From Pseudomonas sp. RSB 5.4 (GTDB lineage Bacteria > Pseudomonadota > Gammaproteobacteria > Pseudomonadales > Pseudomonadaceae): a stretch of 64,000 bases of DNA. The notes below the pieces were generated by a model. The model had not been told where the DNA came from and made no database searches. It was given only the letters and a program-made list of their open reading frames with translations. Both the position numbers and the translations under genes were made by a program. Of this stretch, positions 1 through 7,851 are shown one piece after another (within the stretch, counting starts at the first letter, position 1; every line of letters begins with the position of its first letter). Location of the stretch: contig NZ_CP146986.1 in the NCBI RefSeq assembly GCF_037126175.1, positions 4,960,501-5,024,500 of the forward strand, in the 5' to 3' direction.

Positions 1-157
1 GGATTCCCCGGCCTGCCTGTACCAAGGTCCCCGAAACGGGTGGTGAATCGAATCACCTGTAAGGGTTATTGCAGGGCGCGTGCCAGTTTTAGTATTTCGA
101 AACAGAAAAAAGCTTCAGATGCGCGAAAGCCCCGTAAATCGGGGCTTTCGTGTTTTT
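1..157 (+). ncRNA. Possible 3' part of a small RNA (NrsZ-like by position)
   Basis: No credible reading frame covers this stretch. On the + strand it shows small hairpins (CCCG-AAA-CGGG near 34-43 and GGTGA-N6-TCACC near 42-57) and ends in a strong intrinsic terminator, the usual build of a small RNA. In P. aeruginosa the nitrogen-regulated small RNA NrsZ lies just downstream of ntrC, which is the gene next door here. That is a positional argument only; I cannot align the sequence. It could equally be the trailer of a gene left of the window. Confidence 0.3.
124..157 (+). terminator. Rho-independent terminator
   Basis: A perfect 11-bp stem (CGAAAGCCCCG at 124-134 with CGGGGCTTTCG at 140-150), loop TAAAT, is followed directly by TGTTTTT. 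It ends rightward transcription coming from left of the window. A T-rich run on the other strand lies about 10 bp from the stem, so it may act weakly on leftward transcripts too. Confidence 0.85.
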
Positions 158-257
158 ACTGGCTGGTTTTTTCAGTCTTGCCTGGATGTTTTTAGCAACG
201 GCTGCGATGCCCGATCACGGGTCAAAGTGCATTAGGTTGGTGCACGGCGGGGCCACT

Positions 258-343
258 GTGGGAGCGGGCTTGCTCGCGAAGGCGTCGCGTCAGTCACTGA
301 TACGTTTCATGAACAGCGCTTTCGTGAGCAAGCCCACTCTCAC
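258..343. repeat. REP pair (REPIN), GTGGGAGCGGGC family
   Basis: A 23-bp REP beginning GTGGGAGCGGGCTTGCTCGC (258-280) faces a degenerate inverted copy (321-343) across a 40-bp spacer. It lies just past the ntrC stop, where it could form a hairpin at the 3' end of the ntrBC message. Confidence 0.85.
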
Positions 344-358
344 AGAGGGCGTGGTTGA

Positions 359-1795
359 TCAGCCCTCATCCCCCTCATCCTCGTCCCCGCCATCCACTTT
401 CATCCCCAATTCCTTGATCTTGCGCGTCAGGGTGTTGCGCCCCCAGCCAAGCAATACCGCCGCATCGCGCCGACGCCCGGCGGTGTGCTTCAGTGCAGTC
501 TCGATCATGATCCGCTCGAACGCCGGCACTGCGCTGTCGAGCAGGCTCGACTGGCCGCGGGCCAACGCCTGATCGGCCCACTGGCGCAGCGCTTGTTCCC
601 AGTTGGTCACCGGCGCCGAATCCTGCGGCAGGCTCAGCAGTTCCGGTGGCAGGTCACTGATGTGCACTTCGCGCCCGGACGCCATCACGGTGATCCAGCG
701 GCAGGTGTTCTCCAGCTGGCGCACGTTGCCGCCCCACGGCAGGTTTTTCAGGTATTCCTCGGTCTCGCTCTTCAGCAGCTTCGGCTCCACCGCCAGTTCT
801 TGCGCAGCGCGGCTGAGGAAATGCTTGGCGAGGGTCGGGATGTCTTCGCGACGGTCCGACAGGCGTGGAATGTGGATGCGGATCACGTTGAGGCGGTGGA
901 ACAAGTCCTCACGGAATTTCCCGGCGTGGACCAGGGTTTCCAGATTCTGGTGAGTCGCGGCGATGATCCGCACGTCGACCTTGACCGGCACATGGCCGCC
1001 GACGCGATAGAACTCACCGTCCGCCAGCACCCGCAGCAAGCGGGTCTGGGTATCGGCCGGCATGTCGCCGATTTCGTCGAGGAACAGCGTGCCGCCGTCA
1101 GCCTGTTCGAAGCGCCCGCGCCGCAGGTTGGCCGCGCCGGTGAACGCGCCTTTCTCGTGGCCGAACAGCTCGGATTCCATCAGGTCTTTCGGGATCGCCG
1201 CCATGTTCAGCGCGATGAACGGCGAGGCCGCGCGCGGGCTGTGGCGGTGCAGGGCGTGCGCCACCAGTTCTTTACCGGTGCCGGATTCGCCGTTGATCAG
1301 TACGGTGATGTTGGAATGGCTCAAGCGGCCGATGGCGCGAAACACTTCCTGCATCGCCGGTGCTTCGCCGATGATTTCCGGGGTGCGGGTCAGCGCCGGC
1401 ACCACTTCCAGGCCTTGCTGTTCCTGCGCGTGCTGGTTCGCACGTTTGACCAGCGATACCGCCTCGTCCACGTCGAAAGGCTTGGGCAGGTATTCGAACG
1501 CGCCGCCCTGATAGGAGGCGACGGCGCTGTCCAGGTCGGAGTGAGCGGTCATGATGATGACCGGCAACCGTGGATGCTGTTCGCGGATGCGCGCCAGCAG
1601 GTCGAGGCCACTGGCGCCCGGCATGCGGATGTCGGAAATGATCACATCAGGCTGCTGACGGGCCAGACGACTCATCACGCCATCGGCGCTGTCGAAGCTC
1701 TGCGTGGTCATGCCTTCCTGCTGCAAGGCCTTTTCCAGAACCCAACGGATAGAACGGTCGTCATCGACGATCCACACGGTTTCACTACGGCTCAT
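359..1795 (-). CDS. ntrC: Nitrogen regulation response regulator NtrC (NR-I)
   Basis: This is the DNA-binding half of the NtrB/NtrC two-component system; when phosphorylated it activates sigma54 promoters such as that of glnA under nitrogen limitation. An N-terminal receiver domain carries the acidic pair DDD at 11-13 and the phospho-acceptor Asp55 (ISDIRMPG). The central AAA+ domain has a Walker A GESGTGKE, and the GAFTGA loop that contacts sigma54. A Fis-type helix-turn-helix sits at the C-terminus (AAVLLGWGRNTLTRKIKEL). The length of 478 residues is normal; the last dozen residues form an acidic Gly/Asp/Glu tail. Its start overlaps the ntrB stop by 4 bases (ATGA), so the two are translationally coupled. 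Confidence 0.97.
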   Translation of the reverse strand: MSRSETVWIVDDDRSIRWVLEKALQQEGMTTQSFDSADGVMSRLARQQPDVIISDIRMPGASGLDLLARIREQHPRLPVIIMTAHSDLDSAVASYQGGAFEYLPKPFDVDEAVSLVKRANQHAQEQQGLEVVPALTRTPEIIGEAPAMQEVFRAIGRLSHSNITVLINGESGTGKELVAHALHRHSPRAASPFIALNMAAIPKDLMESELFGHEKGAFTGAANLRRGRFEQADGGTLFLDEIGDMPADTQTRLLRVLADGEFYRVGGHVPVKVDVRIIAATHQNLETLVHAGKFREDLFHRLNVIRIHIPRLSDRREDIPTLAKHFLSRAAQELAVEPKLLKSETEEYLKNLPWGGNVRQLENTCRWITVMASGREVHISDLPPELLSLPQDSAPVTNWEQALRQWADQALARGQSSLLDSAVPAFERIMIETALKHTAGRRRDAAVLLGWGRNTLTRKIKELGMKVDGGDEDEGDEG

Positions 1796-2877
1796 GTCGA
1801 TGTGGCTCCTTGTTCCAGTGGCAGAAAGATCGAGAACGTGGTGTGGCCGGGGTGGCTGTCACACTCGATCAGGCCCTGGTGCTGGCTGATGATGTTCTGG
1901 GTAATGGCCAGGCCCAGCCCGGTACCGTCCGGACGGCCGCTGACCATGGGAAAGAAAATGGTTTCCTGGAGTTCGGCCGGTATCCCGGGGCCGTTGTCGA
2001 TGATCTCGATCTTGGTCACCAGGCGATGACGGACGTGGCCGATGGTGAACTGGCGCATGGTCCGGGTGCGCAGGCTGATGCGGCCCAGACGCAGCTCGTT
2101 CTGGCTGCTGATCGCCTGCATCGCGTTGCGCACGATGTTCAGTACGGCCTGAATCATTTGTTCGCGGTCGATCAGGACGTCGGGAATACTCGGGTCGTAG
2201 TCGCGCACCAAGGTGATGCAGCCCTGGCTTTCCGCTTCGACCAGTTGGCTGACGCGCTCCAGCACTTCGTGAACGTTGCACAGCGCCAGTGACGGCAGCT
2301 TGTTGGAGCCGAGCATGCGGTCGACCAGATTGCGCAGGCGGTCGGCCTCTTCGATGATCACATTGGTGTAGTCGCGCAGACTGTCTTCCGGCAGCTCACG
2401 GGCCAGCAACTGCGCCGCACCACGGATGCCGCCGAGCGGATTCTTGATCTCGTGGGCCAGGCCGCGCACCAGCATCTTGCTGGTTTCCTGTTTGGACAGC
2501 TGCGCCTCTTCCTTGGTGATCCGCAGCAGGCGATCACGCGGGTGCACTTCCAGCAGGAGCATGGTCGCGCCGTTGCTGAGGATTGGCGTCACCGCGTAGT
2601 CCACGGTCAGGGTCTGGCCGGTGAGGGCGGTGAGCATCGCTTCGCGTTTGGTGAACGGGTGTGCCTGTTCGACCGCCTGCCGCAGCGAGTTGAGCGCCTC
2701 GGTGGACTCGGTGAACAGCTCGCTGATGAACTGGCCATGACTGCGCTGGCCGCTGATGGCCAGCAGCATCTCGGCCGCCGGGTTCATGTACTCAAGGCGC
2801 AATTCGGCGTCGAGCAGGATGGTGGCGGTGGTCAGGTTGTCGAGCAGCAAACGGTGGATTGCGTCGCTAATAGTCAT
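1792..2877 (-). CDS. glnL: Nitrogen regulation sensor histidine kinase/phosphatase NtrB (NR-II)
   Basis: A cytosolic histidine kinase and phosphatase that sets the phosphorylation state of NtrC in response to PII (GlnB/GlnK). Its 361 residues show an N-terminal PAS domain, a HisKA dimerisation helix with the phospho-acceptor His in GLAHEIKNPLGG, and a C-terminal ATPase domain with N box (NIVRNAMQAI), G1 box (EIIDNGPGIP) and G2 box (GTGLGLAI). No membrane segment is seen, as expected for NtrB. It is first in the ntrBC operon. Upstream are a candidate sigma54 element and NtrC-type dyads, suggesting nitrogen-controlled autoregulation. Also called ntrB. Confidence 0.96.
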   Translation of the reverse strand: MTISDAIHRLLLDNLTTATILLDAELRLEYMNPAAEMLLAISGQRSHGQFISELFTESTEALNSLRQAVEQAHPFTKREAMLTALTGQTLTVDYAVTPILSNGATMLLLEVHPRDRLLRITKEEAQLSKQETSKMLVRGLAHEIKNPLGGIRGAAQLLARELPEDSLRDYTNVIIEEADRLRNLVDRMLGSNKLPSLALCNVHEVLERVSQLVEAESQGCITLVRDYDPSIPDVLIDREQMIQAVLNIVRNAMQAISSQNELRLGRISLRTRTMRQFTIGHVRHRLVTKIEIIDNGPGIPAELQETIFFPMVSGRPDGTGLGLAITQNIISQHQGLIECDSHPGHTTFSIFLPLEQGATST

Positions 2878-2934
2878 CGGAGCCTCTTTTGGGGGCGGAG
2901 CGTGCGCAAGAAGCAGGCGTCGTTAAACGGAAAA

Positions 2935-2951
2935 TGCAAAAACCAAACCAA
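2935..2951 (-). promoter_or_regulatory. Candidate sigma54 promoter of ntrBC
   Basis: Read on the minus strand, TTGGTTTGGTTTTTGCA fits the -24/-12 consensus YTGGCACG-N4-TTGCW at the critical GG and GC with exact spacing, but the positions just after GG are TTT rather than CAC. It points at ntrB, whose start is 58 bases downstream of the element. An NtrC-type dyad lies about 130 bp upstream. Prediction only. Confidence 0.42.
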
Positions 2952-3064
2952 GGCTCCGAAAAGAAGCGTTCAACCCGTGAAACAGGCGTTTGACGCTCGT
3001 TTGCGTGGCGCCATTGCCGCCGGAACGGGAAGTTTCGAACCAAAATGGGTTGGGATGTGGGTAC

Positions 3065-3093
3065 GGTGCAACCTTATGCACCAATATAGTGCG
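3065..3093. promoter_or_regulatory. NtrC-type binding dyads upstream of ntrB
   Basis: TGCACCAATATAGTGCG at 3077-3093 matches the enhancer consensus TGCACY-N5-GGTGCA with two mismatches, both in the right half. A further half-site GGTGCA at 3065-3070 forms a second inverted arrangement with TGCACC at 3077-3082. The cluster lies in the gap between ntrB and the upstream DUF4124 gene, a suitable distance from the candidate sigma54 element. Confidence 0.6.
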
Positions 3094-3108
3094 CAAAGCT
3101 GAACGGCG

Positions 3109-3726
3109 TTAGAAGAAACGCAGGAAGGGATTTTTTTCTTCGGCGGGTTTGTCTTTCAGCGGACATTCCGGGCGCACGCCGTAGTCCTCGCTGACGCAGG
3201 GTTTGACCTGGCGTTTCTGCGCCAGCGAGATGCGCAGCATGTGGAACGGCTGGTTGGCGGTGCGCTCGACGATGCGACCCTCGACATCGAGGATTTCCAC
3301 CGACAGGTTGTGGCTGCCACGGTCGACGTTACTCAATGGGAATACCGGACTCAGGCCCGCCTCGCCAGTGGCCTGGCCGTCGAGCAGCAGGCGATAGCGA
3401 TGGCCCTGTTGCAAACCGGGTTCGCTGGTGACGCTGACGATCACTTCGCCCGCGCTACTGCGAATGGTCGCGTCCGGCTCGGGAATCAGGATGCGCAGCA
3501 TGTCGTAGTGGAACAAGGGTTGTTCCGCGACCTTTTTTGCAGCGCTGATCGGTGCTGCAGCCGTGGGGTTGGCCGACATGCGATTACTGGTCGCGATAGG
3601 TACGCGCTTGGCGTTGCCGCGCGGCTGGTCTGTGTAGACGCGATTGCCGTGCGCGTCGACATAGGTGAAGACCTCGGCGTGCACGGGCAGGGCGCACAGG
3701 CACAGGATCAGCCAGAAAATCCTCAC
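3109..3726 (-). CDS. Exported DUF4124 domain protein
   Basis: A 205-residue protein of unknown function. It opens with a cleavable signal peptide (about residues 1-17, ending AHA-type LPVHA) followed at once by a DUF4124 module with the signature FTYVDAHGNRVYTDQP. The middle (about 75-170) resembles an immunoglobulin-like fold with the phrase VDRGSHNLSVEILD, also present in the neighbour upstream. The C-terminus contains two Cys (KPCVSEDYGVRPECP) that could form a disulfide in the periplasm. Its start overlaps the previous gene by 4 bases. The pair looks like an ancient tandem duplication. Function is unknown to me. Confidence 0.85.
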   Translation of the reverse strand: MRIFWLILCLCALPVHAEVFTYVDAHGNRVYTDQPRGNAKRVPIATSNRMSANPTAAAPISAAKKVAEQPLFHYDMLRILIPEPDATIRSSAGEVIVSVTSEPGLQQGHRYRLLLDGQATGEAGLSPVFPLSNVDRGSHNLSVEILDVEGRIVERTANQPFHMLRISLAQKRQVKPCVSEDYGVRPECPLKDKPAEEKNPFLRFF

Positions 3727-4235
3727 GGCTTATGCACCCGCTGCACGGTGAACACCACCGCCGGGCTCTGCTGGATGATCGCTTCACCGTCGATCACCTG
3801 CACCGCGAGACGATGCTCGCCGCGATCGACATTCACCAGTTGCAGGATCGGCACGTTGCTCGGCTGGCCGTAGGGCGCGTCGTCCAATACCAGCCTTAGC
3901 TGGTGTGGCGGCTGCAGGCGCGGCTTGATCAGCACGTTGACGGTGAAGGTGCCGTTGTTGGCGCGCAGGGCTTCTTCGCTGGGCAGGCCGGTCAGTTCCA
4001 GCACCTCATAAGCACTGCGCGCCGCTGGGCGCGTGTCCGTGCTGGCGGGCGCCAGGGGGCTCGGTGCCTGCGGTTCGACGCTGTTGAGTGGTGGCAGCGC
4101 TACCGGCAGCGCCTTTACACCGTCCGGCGCATGATCGCTGTAGACCGTGTTGCCATTGGCATCGGTGTACTTGTAGATCTGCGCGGCGGCGGGCAGGGCG
4201 ATCAGTAGCAGGAGGTAGAGAAAGGTGCGACCCAT
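3723..4235 (-). CDS. Exported DUF4124 domain protein
   Basis: A 170-residue paralogue of the following gene. The start at MGRTFLYLLLL is preferred over an upstream in-frame Met because it gives a clean signal peptide (to about residue 18, PAAA) and has an AAGG/GAGG-free but short leader; the longer form would bury the signal. The DUF4124 signature is IYKYTDANGNTVYSDHAP. The rest is Pro/Ala-rich then a beta-type domain with NVDRGEHRLAVQVIDGEA, matching the same part of the neighbour. Its stop overlaps the next start (ATGA). Sited between glnA and ntrBC, but no direct link to nitrogen control is visible in the protein. Confidence 0.83.
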   Translation of the reverse strand: MGRTFLYLLLLIALPAAAQIYKYTDANGNTVYSDHAPDGVKALPVALPPLNSVEPQAPSPLAPASTDTRPAARSAYEVLELTGLPSEEALRANNGTFTVNVLIKPRLQPPHQLRLVLDDAPYGQPSNVPILQLVNVDRGEHRLAVQVIDGEAIIQQSPAVVFTVQRVHKP

Positions 4236-4340
4236 GAAATCGACCGGCAATGAAAACGATGGGGTGGAGCATAGGCCAGGTGTGGCGGTTGGCCCAACCC
4301 TGGACATATCCGCAAATCATTCAGACGCTGCAATGCCCCC

Positions 4341-4427
4341 GTGGGAGCGGGCTTGCTCGCGAATGCGGTCGGTCATTGAAGATGATGGTGGCTGACACGA
4401 CGCCTTCGCGAGCAAGCCCGCTCCCAC
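4341..4427. repeat. REP pair (REPIN), GTGGGAGCGGGC family
   Basis: Two perfect 23-bp REPs (4341-4363 and inverted 4405-4427) face each other across 41 bp. The pair sits between the glnA terminator and the start of the DUF4124 operon. Confidence 0.92.
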
Positions 4428-4461
4428 AGGGTCGTGCGGGCGCCAACGAAATCCGCGCAAT

Positions 4462-4495
4462 AAAAAAGGCCTCCCGAAGGAGGCCTCTTTTTGTC
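4462..4495 (-). terminator. glnA terminator (bidirectional in form)
   Basis: GGCCTCC (4468-4474), loop CGAA and GGAGGCC (4479-4485) form a perfect stem. On the minus strand it is followed by a run of T (AAAAAA at 4462-4467 on the + strand), just after the glnA stop. A T run also follows on the + strand, so it could work in both directions. Confidence 0.88.
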
Positions 4496-4521
4496 ACGCC
4501 GCGTAGCACGGCGCTACCGGA

Positions 4522-5928
4522 TCAGCAGCTGTAGTACAGCTCATATTCCAGTGGGTGTACGAAGGTGCGGACCTTGATTTCTTCTTCGGATTTCAGCGCG
4601 ATGTAAGCGTCGATGAAGTCGTCGGAGAACACGCCGCCCTTGGTCAGGAACGCACGGCCCTTGTCCAGCTCTTCCAGGGCTTCTTTCAGGCTGCCGCAAA
4701 CTTGTGGGATCTCTTTCGCCTCTTCAGGCGGCAGGTCGTACAGGTTTTTGTCAGCGGCGTCGCCTGGGTGGATCTTGTTCTGGATGCCGTCCAGGCCGGC
4801 CATCAGCAGTGCTGCGAAAGCCAGGTACGGGTTGGCAGCCGGATCCGGGAAACGGGCTTCGATACGACGGCCGCGTGGGCTGTTGACGTAAGGAATACGG
4901 ATCGAGGCGGAACGGTTGCGAGCCGAGTAGGCCAGCATCACCGGCGCTTCGAAACCTGGCACCAGACGCTTGTAGGAGTTGGTGGCCGGGTTGGTGAAGC
5001 CGTTCAGGGCCTTACCGTGTTTGATGATACCGCCGATGAAGTACAGGGCGGTTTCGGACAGGCCGGCATAGCCTTCACCTGCGAAGGTGTTCTTGCCGTC
5101 TTTGGCGATGGACATGTGCACGTGCATGCCCGAGCCGTTGTCGCCGTACAGTGGCTTCGGCATGAAGGTCGCGGTGCGGCCGTAGGCGTCGGCAACGTTG
5201 TGCACAACGTATTTCAGCGTCTGAACTTCGTCAGCTTTCTTCACCAGGGTGTTGAACTTGACACCGATTTCGTTCTGACCGGCAGTCGCCACTTCGTGGT
5301 GGTGAACTTCAACGGTCTGGCCCATCTCTTCCAGTGCGTTGCACATGGCAGTACGGATTTCGTGGTCGTGGTCGAACGGCGGAACCGGGAAGTAGCCGCC
5401 TTTGATACCAGGACGGTGGCCTTTGTTGCCGCCTTCGATGTCCTGGTCGGACATCCACGAGCCTTGTTCGGAGTAGATCTTGAACATCGAACCGGAGATG
5501 TCCGACTTGAACTTCACTTCGTCGAAGATGAAGAATTCTGGCTCTGGACCGGCGAAGACGGTGTCACCGATACCGGTGGTCTTCAGGTATTCCTCGGCGC
5601 GGTGAGCGATGGCGCGCGGGTCGCGATCGTAACCTTGCATGGTCGAAGGTTCGATGATGTCGCAAACCAGGATAAGGGTTGCGTCTTCGGTGAACGGGTC
5701 CAGAACGGCAGTGTCGTCGTCCGGCAGCAGGATCATGTCGGAGGCTTCGATGCCTTTCCAGCCAGCGATGGAGGAACCGTCGAACATCTTGCCGACTTCG
5801 AAGAAGTCGTCTTCCAGCGCATCGCGAGCCGGCATGGTCACGTGGTGCTGAGTGCCTTTGGTGTCCGTGAAGCGCAGATCAATCCACTTGACGTCATGAT
5901 CTTTGATGAGTTGAACCGACTTCGACAT
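4522..5928 (-). CDS. glnA: Type I glutamine synthetase
   Basis: It makes glutamine from glutamate, ammonia and ATP and is the main route of ammonia assimilation. The 468 residues are the standard length of the dodecameric GSI-beta enzyme. Visible signatures are the N-terminal [17 protein letters not shown], the ATP-binding [16 protein letters not shown], and NLYDLPPEE with Tyr397, the site modified by the adenylyltransferase GlnE. It is monocistronic: a terminator lies just downstream and a sigma54 promoter with a possible NtrC site just upstream, so control by NtrBC is expected. Codon use is that of a highly expressed gene. Confidence 0.98.
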   Translation of the reverse strand: MSKSVQLIKDHDVKWIDLRFTDTKGTQHHVTMPARDALEDDFFEVGKMFDGSSIAGWKGIEASDMILLPDDDTAVLDPFTEDATLILVCDIIEPSTMQGYDRDPRAIAHRAEEYLKTTGIGDTVFAGPEPEFFIFDEVKFKSDISGSMFKIYSEQGSWMSDQDIEGGNKGHRPGIKGGYFPVPPFDHDHEIRTAMCNALEEMGQTVEVHHHEVATAGQNEIGVKFNTLVKKADEVQTLKYVVHNVADAYGRTATFMPKPLYGDNGSGMHVHMSIAKDGKNTFAGEGYAGLSETALYFIGGIIKHGKALNGFTNPATNSYKRLVPGFEAPVMLAYSARNRSASIRIPYVNSPRGRRIEARFPDPAANPYLAFAALLMAGLDGIQNKIHPGDAADKNLYDLPPEEAKEIPQVCGSLKEALEELDKGRAFLTKGGVFSDDFIDAYIALKSEEEIKVRTFVHPLEYELYYSC

Positions 5929-6025
5929 AGTGTCCTCCGGGGTGGCTTAGGGCTTGGTAGTGGATGCCCTTAATATGGGTGATGCCGGCGCAGATACTCT
6001 GCCAAGGCAACCTGCCTCACAAGGG

Positions 6026-6042
6026 AGCAAATTGCATGCCAG
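6026..6042 (-). promoter_or_regulatory. sigma54 promoter of glnA
   Basis: On the minus strand CTGGCATGCAATTTGCT matches YTGGCACG-N4-TTGCW at all but one position, with the exact spacing. The predicted start is near 6015, giving a leader of about 85 bases before the glnA start. Confidence 0.85.
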
Positions 6043-6145
6043 TGCCCCAGCATGGGTTTTTTGCCCCAAATTCACGCTTTCACAGGACGAAAGCGCCATA
6101 AAGGCGAAAATCTCGCCCTTTAATGTAGCGTCCTAAATCAAAAAT

Positions 6146-6160
6146 GACCCGTTTTGGTGC
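6146..6160. promoter_or_regulatory. Candidate NtrC site for glnA
   Basis: GACCCGTTTTGGTGC matches GCACY-N5-GGTGC at all but two fixed positions. It lies about 110 bp upstream of the glnA sigma54 promoter, a normal enhancer distance. It also lies just upstream of the thiI promoter, so an effect there is possible. Confidence 0.45.
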
Positions 6161-6187
6161 AAGTGAAACCTTCTGCATATTAACTGG

Positions 6188-6215
6188 TTAAACCTTGAGC
6201 AATTTCCGCTATAAT
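6188..6215 (+). promoter_or_regulatory. Candidate sigma70 promoter of thiI
   Basis: A perfect -10 hexamer TATAAT (6210-6215) is preceded at 16 bp by a weak -35 (TTAAAC at 6188-6193). It would start transcription near 6222, about 36 bases before the chosen thiI start. Confidence 0.5.
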
Positions 6216-6257
6216 CCGCGCCCCCCTTTTTCGGCTGGCCCTGCGCGCGCTGTTTTC

Positions 6258-7712
6258 ATGAAACTAATCGTAAAAGTCTTCCCCGAGATCACCATCAAAA
6301 GCCGCCCTGTCCGGATGCGTTTCATCCGCCAGCTGGCCAAGAACATCCGCGCCGTGCTCCGCGATCTGGACCCGGCCGTGGTGGTGAACGGTGTGTGGGA
6401 CAATCTCGAGCTGGAAACCCGCGTTACCGACCCCAAAGCCTTGAAAGAGATGGGCGAGCGCCTGACTTGCACTCCGGGTGTCGCGCACTTTCTGCAGATC
6501 GACGAGTACCCGCTGGGCGACTTCGACGACATCACCGAGAAGTGCAAACAGCACTACGGCGATGTGCTGGCCGGGAAGATTTTCTCGGTGCGCTGCAAGC
6601 GTGCAGGCAAGCATCCGTTCAGCTCGATGGACGTTGAAAAATACGTCGGCAGCAAGCTGCGTCGTGAGTGCGGTGCGGCCGGAATCGACCTCAAAGACCC
6701 GCAAATCGAAGTTCGCATCGAAGTTCGCGACCAACGGTTGTTTGTCATTCACAGCCAGCACAACGGCATCGGCGGATATCCGCTCGGCGCCCTGGAGCAG
6801 ACGCTGGTATTGATGTCCGGCGGCTTTGACTCGACGGTTGCCGCGTACCAGATCATGCGCCGCGGCCTGATGGCGCATTTCTGCTTCTTCAATCTGGGCG
6901 GGCGTGCCCACGAATTGGGCGTGATGGAAGTCGCGCATTTCATCTGGAAGAAGTACGGCAGCTCGCAACGCGTGCTATTTGTCAGTGTTCCGTTCGAAGA
7001 AGTGTTGGGCGAAATTCTCGGCAAAGTCGATAACAGTCATATGGGCGTCGTATTGAAGCGTATGATGTTGCGCGCATCGTCGGCCATCGCCGATCGGCTG
7101 CACATCGATGCGCTGGTCACCGGCGAAGCGATTTCCCAGGTATCGAGCCAGACGCTGCCGAACCTGTCGGTGATCGACTGTGTGACCGACAAGCTGGTCC
7201 TGCGCCCACTGATCGTCGCGCACAAGCAGGACATCATCGACACGGCCAACGAGATCGGCACCGCCGATTTCGCCCGGCACATGCCGGAGTACTGCGGGGT
7301 CATCTCGGTCAATCCGAAGACCGCCGCCAAGCGCCACCGTGTTGAGCACGAAGAGAAAGAATTCGACATGGCGGTTCTCGAGCGTGCGCTCGAAAACGCC
7401 AAACTGGTGTCGATCGATCGGGTGATCGACGAATTGGGCCAGGATTTGCAAATCGAAGAAGTCGGCGAGGCGCTGGCCGGTCAGATCGTCATCGACATCC
7501 GTCACCCGGATGCGGCCGAGGATGACCCGCTGGAACTTGCCGGCATAGAAGTACAGACGATGCCGTTCTACGCAGTGAACGCTCGTTTCAAGGAGCTGGA
7601 TCCGACTCGCCAGTACCTGCTGTATTGCGACAAAGGCGTGATGAGTCGCCTGCATGCTCACCATTTGCTCAGTGAGGGGCATGCCAATGTGCGCGTTTAT
7701 CGACCGAGCTAA
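6258..7712 (+). CDS. thiI: tRNA 4-thiouridine synthase / thiamine biosynthesis sulfurtransferase ThiI
   Basis: It adenylates U8 of tRNA and transfers sulfur to make s4U, and can pass sulfur to the thiamine thiazole pathway. The start at [11 protein letters not shown] gives 484 residues, close to the E. coli enzyme; an upstream in-frame Met would fall across the -10 box. An N-terminal ferredoxin-like and THUMP region is followed by the PP-loop SGGFDS (187-192). A C-terminal rhodanese domain is present with the persulfide Cys457 (YCDKGVMS), and the partner Cys lies in EYCGVIS. Many ThiI proteins lack the rhodanese domain; this one has it. It is transcribed divergently from glnA. Confidence 0.96.
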   Translation: MKLIVKVFPEITIKSRPVRMRFIRQLAKNIRAVLRDLDPAVVVNGVWDNLELETRVTDPKALKEMGERLTCTPGVAHFLQIDEYPLGDFDDITEKCKQHYGDVLAGKIFSVRCKRAGKHPFSSMDVEKYVGSKLRRECGAAGIDLKDPQIEVRIEVRDQRLFVIHSQHNGIGGYPLGALEQTLVLMSGGFDSTVAAYQIMRRGLMAHFCFFNLGGRAHELGVMEVAHFIWKKYGSSQRVLFVSVPFEEVLGEILGKVDNSHMGVVLKRMMLRASSAIADRLHIDALVTGEAISQVSSQTLPNLSVIDCVTDKLVLRPLIVAHKQDIIDTANEIGTADFARHMPEYCGVISVNPKTAAKRHRVEHEEKEFDMAVLERALENAKLVSIDRVIDELGQDLQIEEVGEALAGQIVIDIRHPDAAEDDPLELAGIEVQTMPFYAVNARFKELDPTRQYLLYCDKGVMSRLHAHHLLSEGHANVRVYRPS

Positions 7713-7851
7713 GTGCCCGGGGCTGTTTGCCTGTGGCCTGCGTCACCGGCCCCCCGACACCGCCGTCAAGCTGTAACGGCCATGCCGGACACTACTGTTA
7801 ATCGCTGCCAAGACTTGTCAGCAAACCGAATCCTCTGATCGAGATACACAA

